64,000 nt of DNA from Promicromonospora sp042731755 (GTDB lineage: Bacteria; Actinomycetota; Actinomycetes; Actinomycetales; Cellulomonadaceae). This document shows, piece after piece, positions 25,608 to 34,058 of this stretch; the stretch's first letter is position 1; each line of letters opens with the position of its first letter. A program made the translations under genes and the position numbers. Under the pieces are notes generated by a model that saw nothing but the letters and a program-made list of their open reading frames with translations, did not search any database and was not told where the DNA came from. The DNA lies in assembly GCF_042731755.1 (NCBI RefSeq), contig NZ_JBHWLR010000007.1, positions 186,001-250,000 of the forward strand. Direction: 5' to 3'.

Positions 25608-26531
25608 TCACCGGTCGCTCGGCACCGCGAGCGTGAGCACCGCGTCGACGATCTGCGGCGCGCGCTCGAGCTGTCGTTCCAGGGCGCGCAGGCGCACGGC
25701 GACATGGGACTCGGACTCGTCGCCCGGCAGGTCGATGCTGGCGACCAGCAGGAGCTGCCGGGGGCCGACGAACTCCAGCCGGAGGTAGCCCACGTGGTCC
25801 ACGCCGGGCAGCGCCTCGACCCGCGCGCGGACCGCCTGGTGGATCTGCTCGTCGGCCACCTCGCCCGTGAGGAACCGCCGGTTGCGGTCGAAGAGCACCC
25901 ACGCCACCACGCACAGCAGCAGCCCCACCAGGACCGAGCCGGCCGCGTCGTACCGCGCGTCGCCCGTGACCTGGTGCAGGGCCATGGCGCCCGCCGCGAT
26001 CACCAGGCCGACCAGGGCCGCCGAGTCCTCGGCGAGCACCGCACGCAGCGTCGGGTCGGAGGTGCCCAGCGCGTGGTCGAGCAGGTCCCGGCCGAGCTTG
26101 CGGGCCTCGGCCCGGGTGCGCCGGTAGGCCTGCGCGAACGAGAAGCCCTCCAGGAGGAAGGCGACGGCCAGCACCACGTAGCCGACGACGTAGTCGGTGG
26201 CCTCCTCGGCCTGACCGAACGCATGGATGCCGTGGTAGACGGAGACCACGCCGCCCGCTACGAAGAGGCCGAGCGCGGCCAGCATCGACCACACGTACGC
26301 CTCCCGGCCGTAGCCGAGCGGCCGGTCCTGGTCCGGTGGCCGCGCCGCCTTGCGCTCCGCGACCAGCAGGAACACCTCGTTGCCCGTGTCGGCCCAGGAG
26401 TGGGCGGCCTCGGCCACCATCGAGGCCGAACCCGTCAGCACCGCCGCCACCGACTTGGCCGCCGCCACCGCGAAGTTGGCGCCGAACGCGATCACCACCG
26501 TCAGCGCCGAGCCGCTCCGCTCCCGTGCCAT
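25608..26531 (-). CDS. CDF-family cation efflux transporter
   Basis: A 307-residue cation diffusion facilitator, expected to export Zn(II) or a related divalent metal from the cytoplasm in exchange for protons. Residues 1-210 hold six membrane segments with the metal-site motifs EAAHSWADTGNE in TM2 and LAEDSAALVGL in TM5; the C-terminal ~90 residues are the ferredoxin-like cytoplasmic domain (LPGVDHVGYLRLEFVG). The canonical TM2 HxxxD is present as HSWAD. GGAGGGGG precedes ATG 26531. The gene is divergent from a methyltransferase with a His-rich loop. Confidence 0.92.
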   Translation of the reverse strand: MARERSGSALTVVIAFGANFAVAAAKSVAAVLTGSASMVAEAAHSWADTGNEVFLLVAERKAARPPDQDRPLGYGREAYVWSMLAALGLFVAGGVVSVYHGIHAFGQAEEATDYVVGYVVLAVAFLLEGFSFAQAYRRTRAEARKLGRDLLDHALGTSDPTLRAVLAEDSAALVGLVIAAGAMALHQVTGDARYDAAGSVLVGLLLCVVAWVLFDRNRRFLTGEVADEQIHQAVRARVEALPGVDHVGYLRLEFVGPRQLLLVASIDLPGDESESHVAVRLRALERQLERAPQIVDAVLTLAVPSDR

Positions 26532-26747
26532 GCGTCCCCCTCCGTCGTGACGCCCCGACGCTACCGACGTTCCGCCCGCCGCGCCGGACGCGCGCCCGCC
26601 GGGCTCCGCGCACCGCCGACCGAGGATCGTGCGATCGGCACCGACTTCCGTCCTGTCCGCGGCCCGCAGGATGTCCGATGCTGGACGAGCGGCCGGACCG
26701 GCCGTCCCGGCGTCCCCGGCGCGGGCACCACCACGGAAGGCACCCGG

Positions 26748-27527
26748 ATGAACGACAGCACCGTGCGGATCCTCGACCACCGCACCCCGGAGGAGCGCGA
26801 GCGCGAGTTCCTGCCCGGCATGGGCCGGCCCTGGCTGCTCCCGCTCTACGACGCGTTCACGCGGTTCTCCCGCGTGCGGCCCCTGCACGACCGCGCGGCG
26901 GCGCTCGCGGACATCGCTCCGGGCGAGTCCGTGCTCGACCTCGGCTGCGGCACTGCGAACCTCTCGCTCGCCGTGCTCCGCGCGCAGCCGGCCGCCCGGG
27001 TCACCGGCCTGGACCCGGACGCCGCCGCGCTGCGCATCGCGGCGCGCAAGGCCGCCCGCCGCCGCGTCCCGCTCACGCTCGTCCAGGGCTTCGCCGACCG
27101 GCTCCCTGTGGACGACGGCTCGCTCGACCACGTGGTCTCCGCCCTCGCACTGCACCACGTGCCCGACGAAGCGCGGGTGCGGTTCGCGCACGAGGCGTTC
27201 CGCGCGCTCCGGCCGGGCGGGCGGGTGACGATCGTCGATTTCGGCAGCGCGGACGGCTCCGGCGGCGAGCACGGGCACGAGCACGAGCACGGCCGCGGCC
27301 ACGGCCGTGGAGCCCGGCGCGGCCCCGGCAGCACGGGTGCGTACGGCCGGGTGCGCGGGCACGGCCGGGGGCACGCCGCCGTCGCCGACAACCCGCACAC
27401 CGCCCGGAACCTGGAGGGCGGCCTGCTGCGCCTCCTCGCGGACGCCGGGTTCGCCGACGCCCGCGAGGTGGCGCACGTGGAGCACCGCTACGGCCCGATC
27501 ACGTTCGTGCAGGCGACACGCCGCTGA
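26748..27527 (+). CDS. SAM-dependent methyltransferase with His-rich loop
   Basis: A 259-residue class I methyltransferase. Motif I is VLDLGCGTANLSLAVL, followed by GLDPDAAALRIA, FADRLPVDDGSLDHVVSALALHHV and LRPGGRVTIVDFG, the UbiE/Methyltransf_11 pattern. After beta-strand 5 lies a ~45-residue insertion dominated by His, Gly and Arg (EHGHEHEHGRGHGRG...), absent from related enzymes and a possible metal-binding segment; the neighbour across the divergent promoter is a metal efflux pump. Substrate unknown. ATG 26748 is preceded by GGAAGG. Confidence 0.87.
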   Translation: MNDSTVRILDHRTPEEREREFLPGMGRPWLLPLYDAFTRFSRVRPLHDRAAALADIAPGESVLDLGCGTANLSLAVLRAQPAARVTGLDPDAAALRIAARKAARRRVPLTLVQGFADRLPVDDGSLDHVVSALALHHVPDEARVRFAHEAFRALRPGGRVTIVDFGSADGSGGEHGHEHEHGRGHGRGARRGPGSTGAYGRVRGHGRGHAAVADNPHTARNLEGGLLRLLADAGFADAREVAHVEHRYGPITFVQATRR

Positions 27528-27529
27528 GC

Positions 27530-27560
27530 GGCACTCCGCCGCGACCTGCGGCGGAGCGCC
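27530..27560 (+). terminator. hairpin after the methyltransferase gene
   Basis: GGCACTCCGCCGC (27530-27542) pairs with GCGGCGGAGCGCC (27548-27560), one mismatch, around a five-base loop, three bases past the stop codon. It could also serve the convergent tricorn gene. Confidence 0.75.
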
Positions 27561-27580
27561 GATCGCGGCGAAGCGGCGCG

Positions 27581-30500
27581 CTACGAGCGCCGACGCACCC
27601 GCGGCTCCGGCAGCGCCGGGGGCTCGGCCGCCGGGGTCTCCTCCAGCAGCCGGAACGCCTCGGCGATGCCCGCCTCGAGCTGCGGGTCCACGTCGGAGAA
27701 GTAGTCCGCCGGGGTGTGCCGCACCTCGATGTCGGGGTCCACGCCGTAGTTCTCGACGTCGAATCCCTTGCCGGCGAGCCAGAGGCCGTACCGCGGCTGG
27801 GTTATCCCGGTGCCGTCCACGAGGTCGAAGCGGCCGTCGATCCCGACCACGCCGCCCCAGGTGCGCACACCGACGACCGGCCCGACGCCGAGCGCCTGCG
27901 CGGCCGCGTTCACGATGTCGCCGTCGGACCCCGCGTACTCGTTGGTGACGAGCACGACCGGGCCGCGCGGCGCGCGGTCCGGGTAGGAGTTGGGGCGGTC
28001 GTAGTGCCGGTTCAGCCCCCAGCCTGCGACGCGTGCGGCGAGACGGGCGATCACGAGCTGCGAGGTGTGCCCGCCGCCGTTGAAGCGCACGTCCGCGACG
28101 ATGCCCTCACGGTCTGCGGCGAGCCGCAGGTCGCGGTGCAGCTGGGCCCACCCGGTGCTCATCATGTCCGGGACGTGCACGTAGCCGAGCCGGCCGCCCG
28201 ACTTCTCGGCGACGTACTCGCGGCGCGACCGCACCCAGTCCTGGTACCGCAGGTCGGACTCGTTGGCGAGCGGCACGACGACGACGCGCCGGTCCCGGCT
28301 CGCGGCCGGGCCGGTCCCGCCGTCCGCCGCACCATCTCCGGCGACGGCGGGCCGCCGCAGGGTCAGCTCGACCGGGATGTCGGCCGCGCCCACCAGGTTC
28401 GCCGCCGGGCCGGCCACCGGGTCCACCGGCCGGCCGTCCACCGCGACGATCAGGTCGCCCGGCCGCGCGTCGACGCCCGCGGCGCGCAGCGGGGACCGCG
28501 CCCCCGGGTCGGACGACTCGCTCGGCAGCACCCGGTCGATCCGCCAGCCGTCGGCGGTCCGCGTGAGGTCCGCGCCGAGCAGCCCGAGCTTGCGGGACGA
28601 GTCGCCGCGCTCGTGCGGCGACCGCACGTAGGCGTGCGACGTGTTGAGCTCGGCGACGGTCTCCCAGAGCACGTCCTCCAGGTCGTCGTGCGTCGCGACC
28701 CGGTCGATCAGCGGGCGCCAGCGCGCCACCACCCCGGCCCAGTCGACGCCGTTCATGTCCGCCCGCCAGTAGTGGTCGCGCATGATGCGGGCGTTCTCGT
28801 CGAACATCTGGTGCCACTGGGCGCGCGGGTCCACCTCGTGGCGGACGCGGGACAGGTCGATGTCGAAGGCGCTCGGGTCGTCGTCGCCGGGCTTGCTGGT
28901 GGCCGACTGCGCGCTGAGCCCCGACCCGGACCGGATCACCACCCGCTCGCCGTCGCCCGACACCGCGTACGCGGTCACCTTCTCCGCGACGTCCGTCGCC
29001 TTGCGCGCCTCGAAGGACCAGAACTGCAGCACGTCGGGTGCCGGGTCGCCGTCGGTGCCGGCGTGCCGCGCGCCGAGCACGCCGGCGTCGTCGGTCTCGT
29101 GCACCCAGAGCACGCCGCCCTTGGCCGCGCGCAGGTCGCGGTACCGGCCGGACGTCACCGGGAACGGCACCACGCGCTCCTCGGCGCCGTCGAGGTCGAT
29201 GTCGGGCGAGGCCGTGTCCTTGTGGTCCTCGTCCTGCTTCTCGTCGCCGGCCGCGCCGTCGTCCGTGCCGCCCTTCTTGTCGTCCGGCGTGCTCAGGCGC
29301 CAGCCGTCGGCGCTCGGGCCGAACGGCGCCGGCTCGGTCGCGGCCAGCGGGATGAGCCACGGCCGCGTCGCCGCGCTGAACGACAGGGCGAACTCGTGGG
29401 AGTCGTAGGACGGGTCGAACGTGCGGTTCGACAGGAACACGACGTACTTGCCGTCGTCGCTGAACGCCGGCGAGAAGTCGTGGAACCGGCCCGACGTCAG
29501 TGGCGTCGCCGTCGGCGTCTCCGCGTGGAGGTCGGCGACGAGCACCTGGTGGTGGTCGCCCTCGGTGCCGGTCGGGCTGGACCAGGCGAGGTACCGCCCG
29601 TCCGGCGAGAACGTCGGAGACTCTGCCTCGCCGTTCGCCGACCGGCCGAGCGGGAGCACGGTGCCCGGCTCCGGGGCGGCGTCGTCCGGGGCGGCGTCGC
29701 CGTCCGTCGCGGGGGCGGGCAGCGCGATCACGCTGACCCGGCCGTCGTGCGAGATGGCCGCCACCTTGTCGCCGGCGGGGCTCGCGGCCAGGTGCAGCAC
29801 CCGGCCGAGCTCGCCGGCGGCGAAGCGCTGCGGCGCGGCGTCCGGGTCCACCCCGTCGGTGCCGGGCACCGTGTGCACCTCCAGCGCGTCCTCCCGGCTC
29901 TCGCCGTCCGCGGTGGCGTACGGAGCGTCCGTGACGACGACGGCGCGGCCGGTGTCGCCGAGCAGCACGGGCTCCCGCACGCGGACGGACGGGTCGGCCA
30001 CGAGCGCCCGGGCCGGCCCCGCGCGGTGGGTCACCCAGAACGCGGTGCCGAGCCAGCCCACGACGCTCGCGTCACCGCTCGTGTCGACGGCGAGCCCGTC
30101 GACGCCTCGCGCCGCCGAGTCGGGGTCGGTCGAGTACGGCTCCGGGAGCGCGCCGGTGAGCGTGATGTCCAGGCGGCGCGGGGTGCCGTCCAGCGCGTCG
30201 AGCAGCCAGAGGTCGCCGCGGCTGTGCCACACGATGCGGGCGCCGTCGGACGTCGCGTCGCGGACGTAGCCCTCGGCCGCGGTCTGGGTGGTGAGCAGCC
30301 GGGGACCCGCGGCCTGCGTGCCCGTCGCCAGGCCGTCCCAGACCCAGAGGTTCGCCTGCTCGTCGGCGTGGTCGGGGAACGTCGCCCCCCGGTCGGAGGT
30401 GAACACCAGCGCGTCCCCGACCCAGATCGGGTCGTAGATGCCGGCCTCGTCGTCGGGCAGGGGGCGCTCCCACTCGCCCGTGCCCCGGTCGAGCCACAGC

Positions 30501-31012
30501 ACGGAGGCCGTGCCGCCCCGGTACCGCTTCCAGTAGGCGGGCGTGCGGTAGCCCGCCGAGACGAGGGCGGTCGTGCGCCCGCCGTCCGGGCCCTGGTGCT
30601 CGGCGACACCCCAGGCGGCGCCGTAGCGCGGGGTCTCGACCGTGCCGTCGAGGCCGACCGCGCGCACCACGGTCAGGGAGCGCTCGTACGAGCCGGCGTT
30701 GGACGAGACGAGCACCCGGCCGGCGTCGTCCCAGCCGAGCACCGTCGTGGCCGTGCCGCCGAACCACGTGAGGCGTCGCGTGGCGCCGTCCGCCAGCTCG
30801 ACCACGTAGGCCTCGGGATGGCCGTCCTTGTGGGACACGTACGCGAGGCGCGTGCCGTCGGGGGAGAAGCGGGGAGTCGTCGCGGGCACGTGGTCGCTGG
30901 TCAGGCGCCAGGCGCGGCCACCGGAGACGGGGGCGAGCCAGACGTCGTCGTCGGCCACGAACGCGACCTGGTCACCGTGGATGTGGGGATACCGGAGATA
31001 GGGCTGGGTCAC
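27581..31012 (-). CDS. tricorn protease homologue (S41 peptidase)
   Basis: A 1143-residue protein with the complete tricorn layout: N-terminal TolB/beta-propeller blades (residues ~1-330 and ~360-680, e.g. TPRFSPDGTRLAYVSHKDG), an S41 core domain, a PDZ-like segment (GVDARPGDLIVAVDGRPV) and the C-terminal S41 catalytic lobe. The nucleophile Ser1029 is in AGSDGD, and the tricorn-type VDPDIEVRHTP follows. Tricorn degrades oligopeptides released by the proteasome, which actinobacteria possess. A Lys/Asp/Glu-rich linker lies near residue 590. The start is GTG 31012. It stands alone, facing the sulfur operon. Confidence 0.94.
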   Translation of the reverse strand: MTQPYLRYPHIHGDQVAFVADDDVWLAPVSGGRAWRLTSDHVPATTPRFSPDGTRLAYVSHKDGHPEAYVVELADGATRRLTWFGGTATTVLGWDDAGRVLVSSNAGSYERSLTVVRAVGLDGTVETPRYGAAWGVAEHQGPDGGRTTALVSAGYRTPAYWKRYRGGTASVLWLDRGTGEWERPLPDDEAGIYDPIWVGDALVFTSDRGATFPDHADEQANLWVWDGLATGTQAAGPRLLTTQTAAEGYVRDATSDGARIVWHSRGDLWLLDALDGTPRRLDITLTGALPEPYSTDPDSAARGVDGLAVDTSGDASVVGWLGTAFWVTHRAGPARALVADPSVRVREPVLLGDTGRAVVVTDAPYATADGESREDALEVHTVPGTDGVDPDAAPQRFAAGELGRVLHLAASPAGDKVAAISHDGRVSVIALPAPATDGDAAPDDAAPEPGTVLPLGRSANGEAESPTFSPDGRYLAWSSPTGTEGDHHQVLVADLHAETPTATPLTSGRFHDFSPAFSDDGKYVVFLSNRTFDPSYDSHEFALSFSAATRPWLIPLAATEPAPFGPSADGWRLSTPDDKKGGTDDGAAGDEKQDEDHKDTASPDIDLDGAEERVVPFPVTSGRYRDLRAAKGGVLWVHETDDAGVLGARHAGTDGDPAPDVLQFWSFEARKATDVAEKVTAYAVSGDGERVVIRSGSGLSAQSATSKPGDDDPSAFDIDLSRVRHEVDPRAQWHQMFDENARIMRDHYWRADMNGVDWAGVVARWRPLIDRVATHDDLEDVLWETVAELNTSHAYVRSPHERGDSSRKLGLLGADLTRTADGWRIDRVLPSESSDPGARSPLRAAGVDARPGDLIVAVDGRPVDPVAGPAANLVGAADIPVELTLRRPAVAGDGAADGGTGPAASRDRRVVVVPLANESDLRYQDWVRSRREYVAEKSGGRLGYVHVPDMMSTGWAQLHRDLRLAADREGIVADVRFNGGGHTSQLVIARLAARVAGWGLNRHYDRPNSYPDRAPRGPVVLVTNEYAGSDGDIVNAAAQALGVGPVVGVRTWGGVVGIDGRFDLVDGTGITQPRYGLWLAGKGFDVENYGVDPDIEVRHTPADYFSDVDPQLEAGIAEAFRLLEETPAAEPPALPEPRVRRRS

Positions 31013-31291
31013 CGCCTCAACGTACTCGCGGCGCCCGGCGTCGTCACCGGAAATCGCTCAGGGCGAGGAGCATGCGGACGCATCGAGTCTCCGCCCCGTC
31101 CACATCTTGGTCTCACATCATGAAACGATCTGGTGGACGAGTTGCATCATCCGGTTCTATGGGGTTCATCGGCATTGCCTGACAAAAGATGACTGAACGC
31201 CCCATGGGAGAGGTCAGATCCTGCCGCCCGGACGGCTCCGGGTCATGTCGGTGCACAGCGACCGCCCCACCGCACGGACCGATCGCAAGGG
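31013..31291. promoter_or_regulatory. control region of the sulfonate/MetY operon
   Basis: This 279-bp divergent region must hold the promoters of the tricorn gene and the sulfur operon. An imperfect inverted repeat TCTCA-CATCA-TGAAA (31111-31125) is the best operator-like word. A 16-codon open frame at 31245-31295 may be a leader. I checked for SAM and T-box riboswitch cores and found none. Confidence 0.35.
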
Positions 31292-31295
31292 ATGA
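31245..31295 (+). CDS. possible 16-residue leader peptide
   Basis: ATG 31245 opens a 16-codon frame (MSVHSDRPTARTDRKG) whose TGA overlaps the ATG of the ATPase gene as ATGA, so it could couple translation of the operon to its own. It has no run of Cys or Met codons, unlike known sulfur leader peptides, and its ribosome site is weak. Chance is a real alternative. Confidence 0.25.
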   Translation: MSVHSDRPTARTDRKG

Positions 31296-32188
31296 CACCC
31301 ATGGTTCCCGCAGCACCGTCCACAGCTGCATCCACAGCCTCGCCCACCGGCCGGGCGGACGCCGCCGCGTCCCCGGCGCTGCCCGTCCGCCTCGACCGCG
31401 TCTCGCGCACGTTCGCCGCGCCCGGGCGCGGCGAACGTACCGGCCGCACCGTGCTGAGCGACGTCGAGCTCCAGGTCGCACCGGGCGAGATCGTCGCCGT
31501 GCTCGGCCCGTCCGGCTGCGGCAAGTCGACCCTGCTGCGCCAGGTCAGCGGCCTGGACGCGCCGACGTCGGGCAGCGTCACGATCGACGGGGCGCCCGTG
31601 GTCGGGGCGGACCCGCGCACCGCCGTCGCCTTCCAGGAGCCCCGCCTGCTGCCGTGGCGCACGCTCACCCAGAACGTCGCGCTGGGCCTCCCGCCGGGCA
31701 CCGCGAAGGACGCCGGACGGGCGCGCGTGGCGCGGCTGCTCGACCTGGTCGGGCTCGCGACGTCGGCCGGGCTGCGGCCGCGCCAGGTGTCGGGCGGCAT
31801 GGCGCAGCGCGCCTCGCTCGCCCGGGCGCTGGCCCGCAACCCCGGCGTGCTGCTGCTCGACGAGCCGTTCGGCGCGCTGGACGCCCTGACCCGGCTGCGC
31901 ATGCAGGACCTGCTGCTCGACGTCCACGCGGCGCAGCCCGCGACGATCCTGCTGGTCACGCACGACGTCGAGGAGGCGCTCTACCTCGCCGACCGCGTGG
32001 TGCTGCTGCGCACGGTGGCGGACGGCGGGGCGTCCCACGCCGCCGCGTCCGACGGCGGGGCGCCGAGCATCGCGCGGATCGTCGACGTGCCGGGTGACCG
32101 GCCCCGGGACCGCGCCGCGCGCGACCTGGCCGAGCTCCGCGCGGAGCTGCTCGACGGGCTCGGCGTGCCGACCCACCACGACCGCTGA
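31292..32188 (+). CDS. ssuB: sulfonate-type ABC ATPase
   Basis: A 298-residue nucleotide-binding subunit of the SsuB/TauB class. Walker A GPSGCGKST, Q-loop FQEPRLLPWRT, signature VSGGMAQR, Walker B VLLLDEPFGALDALT and H-loop VTHDVEEA are intact; the FQEPRLLPW form is typical of sulfonate, nitrate and taurine importers. An alternative start is ATG 31301. The N-terminal ~20 residues are Ala/Thr/Pro-rich. Near the 5' end the coding sequence contains a 30-bp perfect palindrome (31409-31438). First gene of the sulfur operon. Confidence 0.88.
   Translation: MTPMVPAAPSTAASTASPTGRADAAASPALPVRLDRVSRTFAAPGRGERTGRTVLSDVELQVAPGEIVAVLGPSGCGKSTLLRQVSGLDAPTSGSVTIDGAPVVGADPRTAVAFQEPRLLPWRTLTQNVALGLPPGTAKDAGRARVARLLDLVGLATSAGLRPRQVSGGMAQRASLARALARNPGVLLLDEPFGALDALTRLRMQDLLLDVHAAQPATILLVTHDVEEALYLADRVVLLRTVADGGASHAAASDGGAPSIARIVDVPGDRPRDRAARDLAELRAELLDGLGVPTHHDR
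31409..31438. repeat. 30-bp perfect palindrome inside ssuB
   Basis: ACGTTCGCCGCGCCC (31409-31423) is followed directly by its exact reverse complement (31424-31438). It lies in codons ~40-49, in the variable stretch ahead of the first beta strand, encoding TFAAPGRGERT-like residues, and would form a very stable mRNA hairpin. Confidence 0.9.
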
Positions 32189-32263
32189 ACCACTCGACCA
32201 GAGACCCACCGCACCGAACCACCCCAGCCCGCCGACCGCCGTCGGGCAGCGAGAGGAAAACCC

Positions 32264-33289
32264 ATGCGTATCCGTAGGCACACCGTTCTGGCGTCCGGCC
32301 TGGCCCTCGTCTCGGCGATGGCGATGAGCGGCTGTGTGGCCGGTGAGGGCTCCGCCGCCGCCGGCGGCGAGGGCGCGGGCGAGTGGAGCACCGACACCCT
32401 GAACATCGACTTCGCGACGTACAACCCGCTCAGCCTCGTGGTCCGCGAGCAGGGCTGGCTGGAGGAGGAGCTCGACGGCGTCGAGGTCACCTGGGTGCAG
32501 TCGGACGGCTCGAACACGGCGAACGAGAACCTCCGCGCCGAGGCTATCGACTTCGGCTCGACGGCCGGGTCCGCCGCGCTCCTTGCGCGCGCGAACGGGT
32601 CCCCGATCCGCACGGTCGACATCTACAGCCAGCCGGAGTGGGCCGCGATCGTGGTCCCGGGCGACTCGAAGATCAAGGACGTGGCGGACCTGAAGGGGGC
32701 GTCCATCGCCGCCACCAAGGGCACCGACCCCTACTTCTTCCTGCTCCAGACGCTGGACGAGGCGGGCATCCCGCTCGACGAGGTCGAGGTGCAGAACCTG
32801 CAGCACGCCGACGGCCGGGCCGCGCTCGACAACGGCTCCGTCGACGCGTGGTCGGGCCTGGACCCGATCATGGCGGCGGCCGAGGCGGAGGCCGGCGACA
32901 AGCTGATCTACCGCAACATCGACTTCAACACCTACGGGTTCCTCAACGCCCGCGAGGAGTTCGTGGACGAGCACCCGGACGTCACGCAGGCCGTCGTCGA
33001 CGCCTACGAGCAGGCCCGCGCCTGGGCGCTGGAGAACCCGGAGGAGCTGTCCGCGCTGCTGGCCGAGGTCGCCTCGATCGACCCCGAGGTCGCGTCCACC
33101 GTGATCGAGGAGCGCACGGTGCTCGACCTCGACCCGGTCCCGGGCGACAAGCAGCGCGACGTGCTGGAGGTCGTGGGCCCGATCTTCGTCGAGTCGGGCG
33201 ACGTGGCCGCGCAGAAGAACGTCGACATCGCGCTGGACGAGCTGTTCGCTCCCGAGTTCGCGCAGGAGGCGGTGGCCTCGGATGGCTGA
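32264..33289 (+). CDS. ssuA: aliphatic sulfonate-type binding lipoprotein
   Basis: A 341-residue NMT1/SsuA-type solute-binding lipoprotein with lipobox MAMSGC near residues 21-26. LNIDFATYNPLSLVVREQGWLE, EAIDFGSTAGSAALLARANGSPI and the KGASIAATKGTDPYFFLLQTL block follow the SsuA pattern. Sulfonates are the likely ligands, given the downstream sulfhydrylase, but related proteins bind nitrate, taurine or pyrimidines. GAGAGGAAAA precedes ATG 32264. It overlaps the permease gene by eight bases. Confidence 0.88.
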   Translation: MRIRRHTVLASGLALVSAMAMSGCVAGEGSAAAGGEGAGEWSTDTLNIDFATYNPLSLVVREQGWLEEELDGVEVTWVQSDGSNTANENLRAEAIDFGSTAGSAALLARANGSPIRTVDIYSQPEWAAIVVPGDSKIKDVADLKGASIAATKGTDPYFFLLQTLDEAGIPLDEVEVQNLQHADGRAALDNGSVDAWSGLDPIMAAAEAEAGDKLIYRNIDFNTYGFLNAREEFVDEHPDVTQAVVDAYEQARAWALENPEELSALLAEVASIDPEVASTVIEERTVLDLDPVPGDKQRDVLEVVGPIFVESGDVAAQKNVDIALDELFAPEFAQEAVASDG

Positions 33290-34058
33290 CCGACGCGCGG
33301 GCGGCGTCGGCCGGGCCGGGCGGGTCGCGCTGGGGCTGCTCGTGCCCGTGGTGCTCCTCGCGGTCTGGTGGGGCGCGACGTCCGCCGGGCTCGTCCCGCC
33401 GTACCAGCTCCCGGGCCCCGTGGCCGTGTGGGACGCAGCCGTCGACCTGGTCCAGCGCGGCCAGCTCTGGCACCACGTGGCGATCTCCACGCAGCGCGTG
33501 CTCGTCGGGTTCGCGCTGGGCGCCGCGGCGGGCCTCGCGGTCGGCTCCCTGGTCGGGCTGTCGAAGCTCGGCGACCTGCTGCTCGCGCCGACGCTCGGCG
33601 CGATCCGCGCCGTGCCGTCGCTGGCCTGGGTGCCGCTGCTGATCCTGTGGCTCAAGATCGGCGAGGAGTCGAAGATCACGCTCATCGCGATCGGCGCGTT
33701 CTTCCCCGTCTACACGACGATCGCCGCCGCCCTGCGGCACGTCGATCCCCACCTGGTCGAGGCGGGGCGGGCGTTCGGCCTGCGCGGGCTGCGGCTCCTG
33801 ACGACGGTGCAGCTCCCCGCTGTGCTGCCCTCGCTGGTGGCCGGGCTCCGGCTCGCGCTCGCGCAGTCGTGGCTGTTCCTCGTGGCCGCCGAGCTCATCG
33901 CGTCGTCGATGGGCCTCGGGTTCCTGCTCAACGACTCCCAGCAGAACGGCCGGGTGGACCGCATCCTGCTCGCGATCGTGCTGCTCGCGGTGCTGGGCAA
34001 GCTGACCGACGCGCTCATCGGGCTGGCCGAGCGGCGTCTGCTGCGGAGGTGGACGTGA
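33282..34058 (+). CDS. ssuC: sulfonate-type ABC permease
   Basis: A 258-residue membrane subunit with about six segments. LLAPTLGAIRAVPSLAWVPLLILWLKIGEESKITLIAIGAFFPVY is the hallmark of SsuC-type permeases, and the coupling loop reads EAGRAFGLRGLRLLTTVQLPAVLPS. Start ATG 33282 overlaps the ssuA end, and its own stop overlaps the GTG of the next gene, so translation is coupled through the whole operon. Confidence 0.92.
   Translation: MADRRAGGVGRAGRVALGLLVPVVLLAVWWGATSAGLVPPYQLPGPVAVWDAAVDLVQRGQLWHHVAISTQRVLVGFALGAAAGLAVGSLVGLSKLGDLLLAPTLGAIRAVPSLAWVPLLILWLKIGEESKITLIAIGAFFPVYTTIAAALRHVDPHLVEAGRAFGLRGLRLLTTVQLPAVLPSLVAGLRLALAQSWLFLVAAELIASSMGLGFLLNDSQQNGRVDRILLAIVLLAVLGKLTDALIGLAERRLLRRWT

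Noticed and set aside
26336..31123. Very long open frame on the + strand (about 1600 codons) across the methyltransferase and tricorn genes
   Set aside because: It is the antisense shadow of the tricorn gene plus other frames; composition is Arg/Ala/Gly-rich with no domain, as expected for GC-rich DNA read in the wrong frame.
31130..31300. SAM-type riboswitch upstream of the sulfur operon
   Set aside because: I looked for SAM-I, SAM-II and SAM-IV cores around GGTCA and found no matching conserved loops in order.
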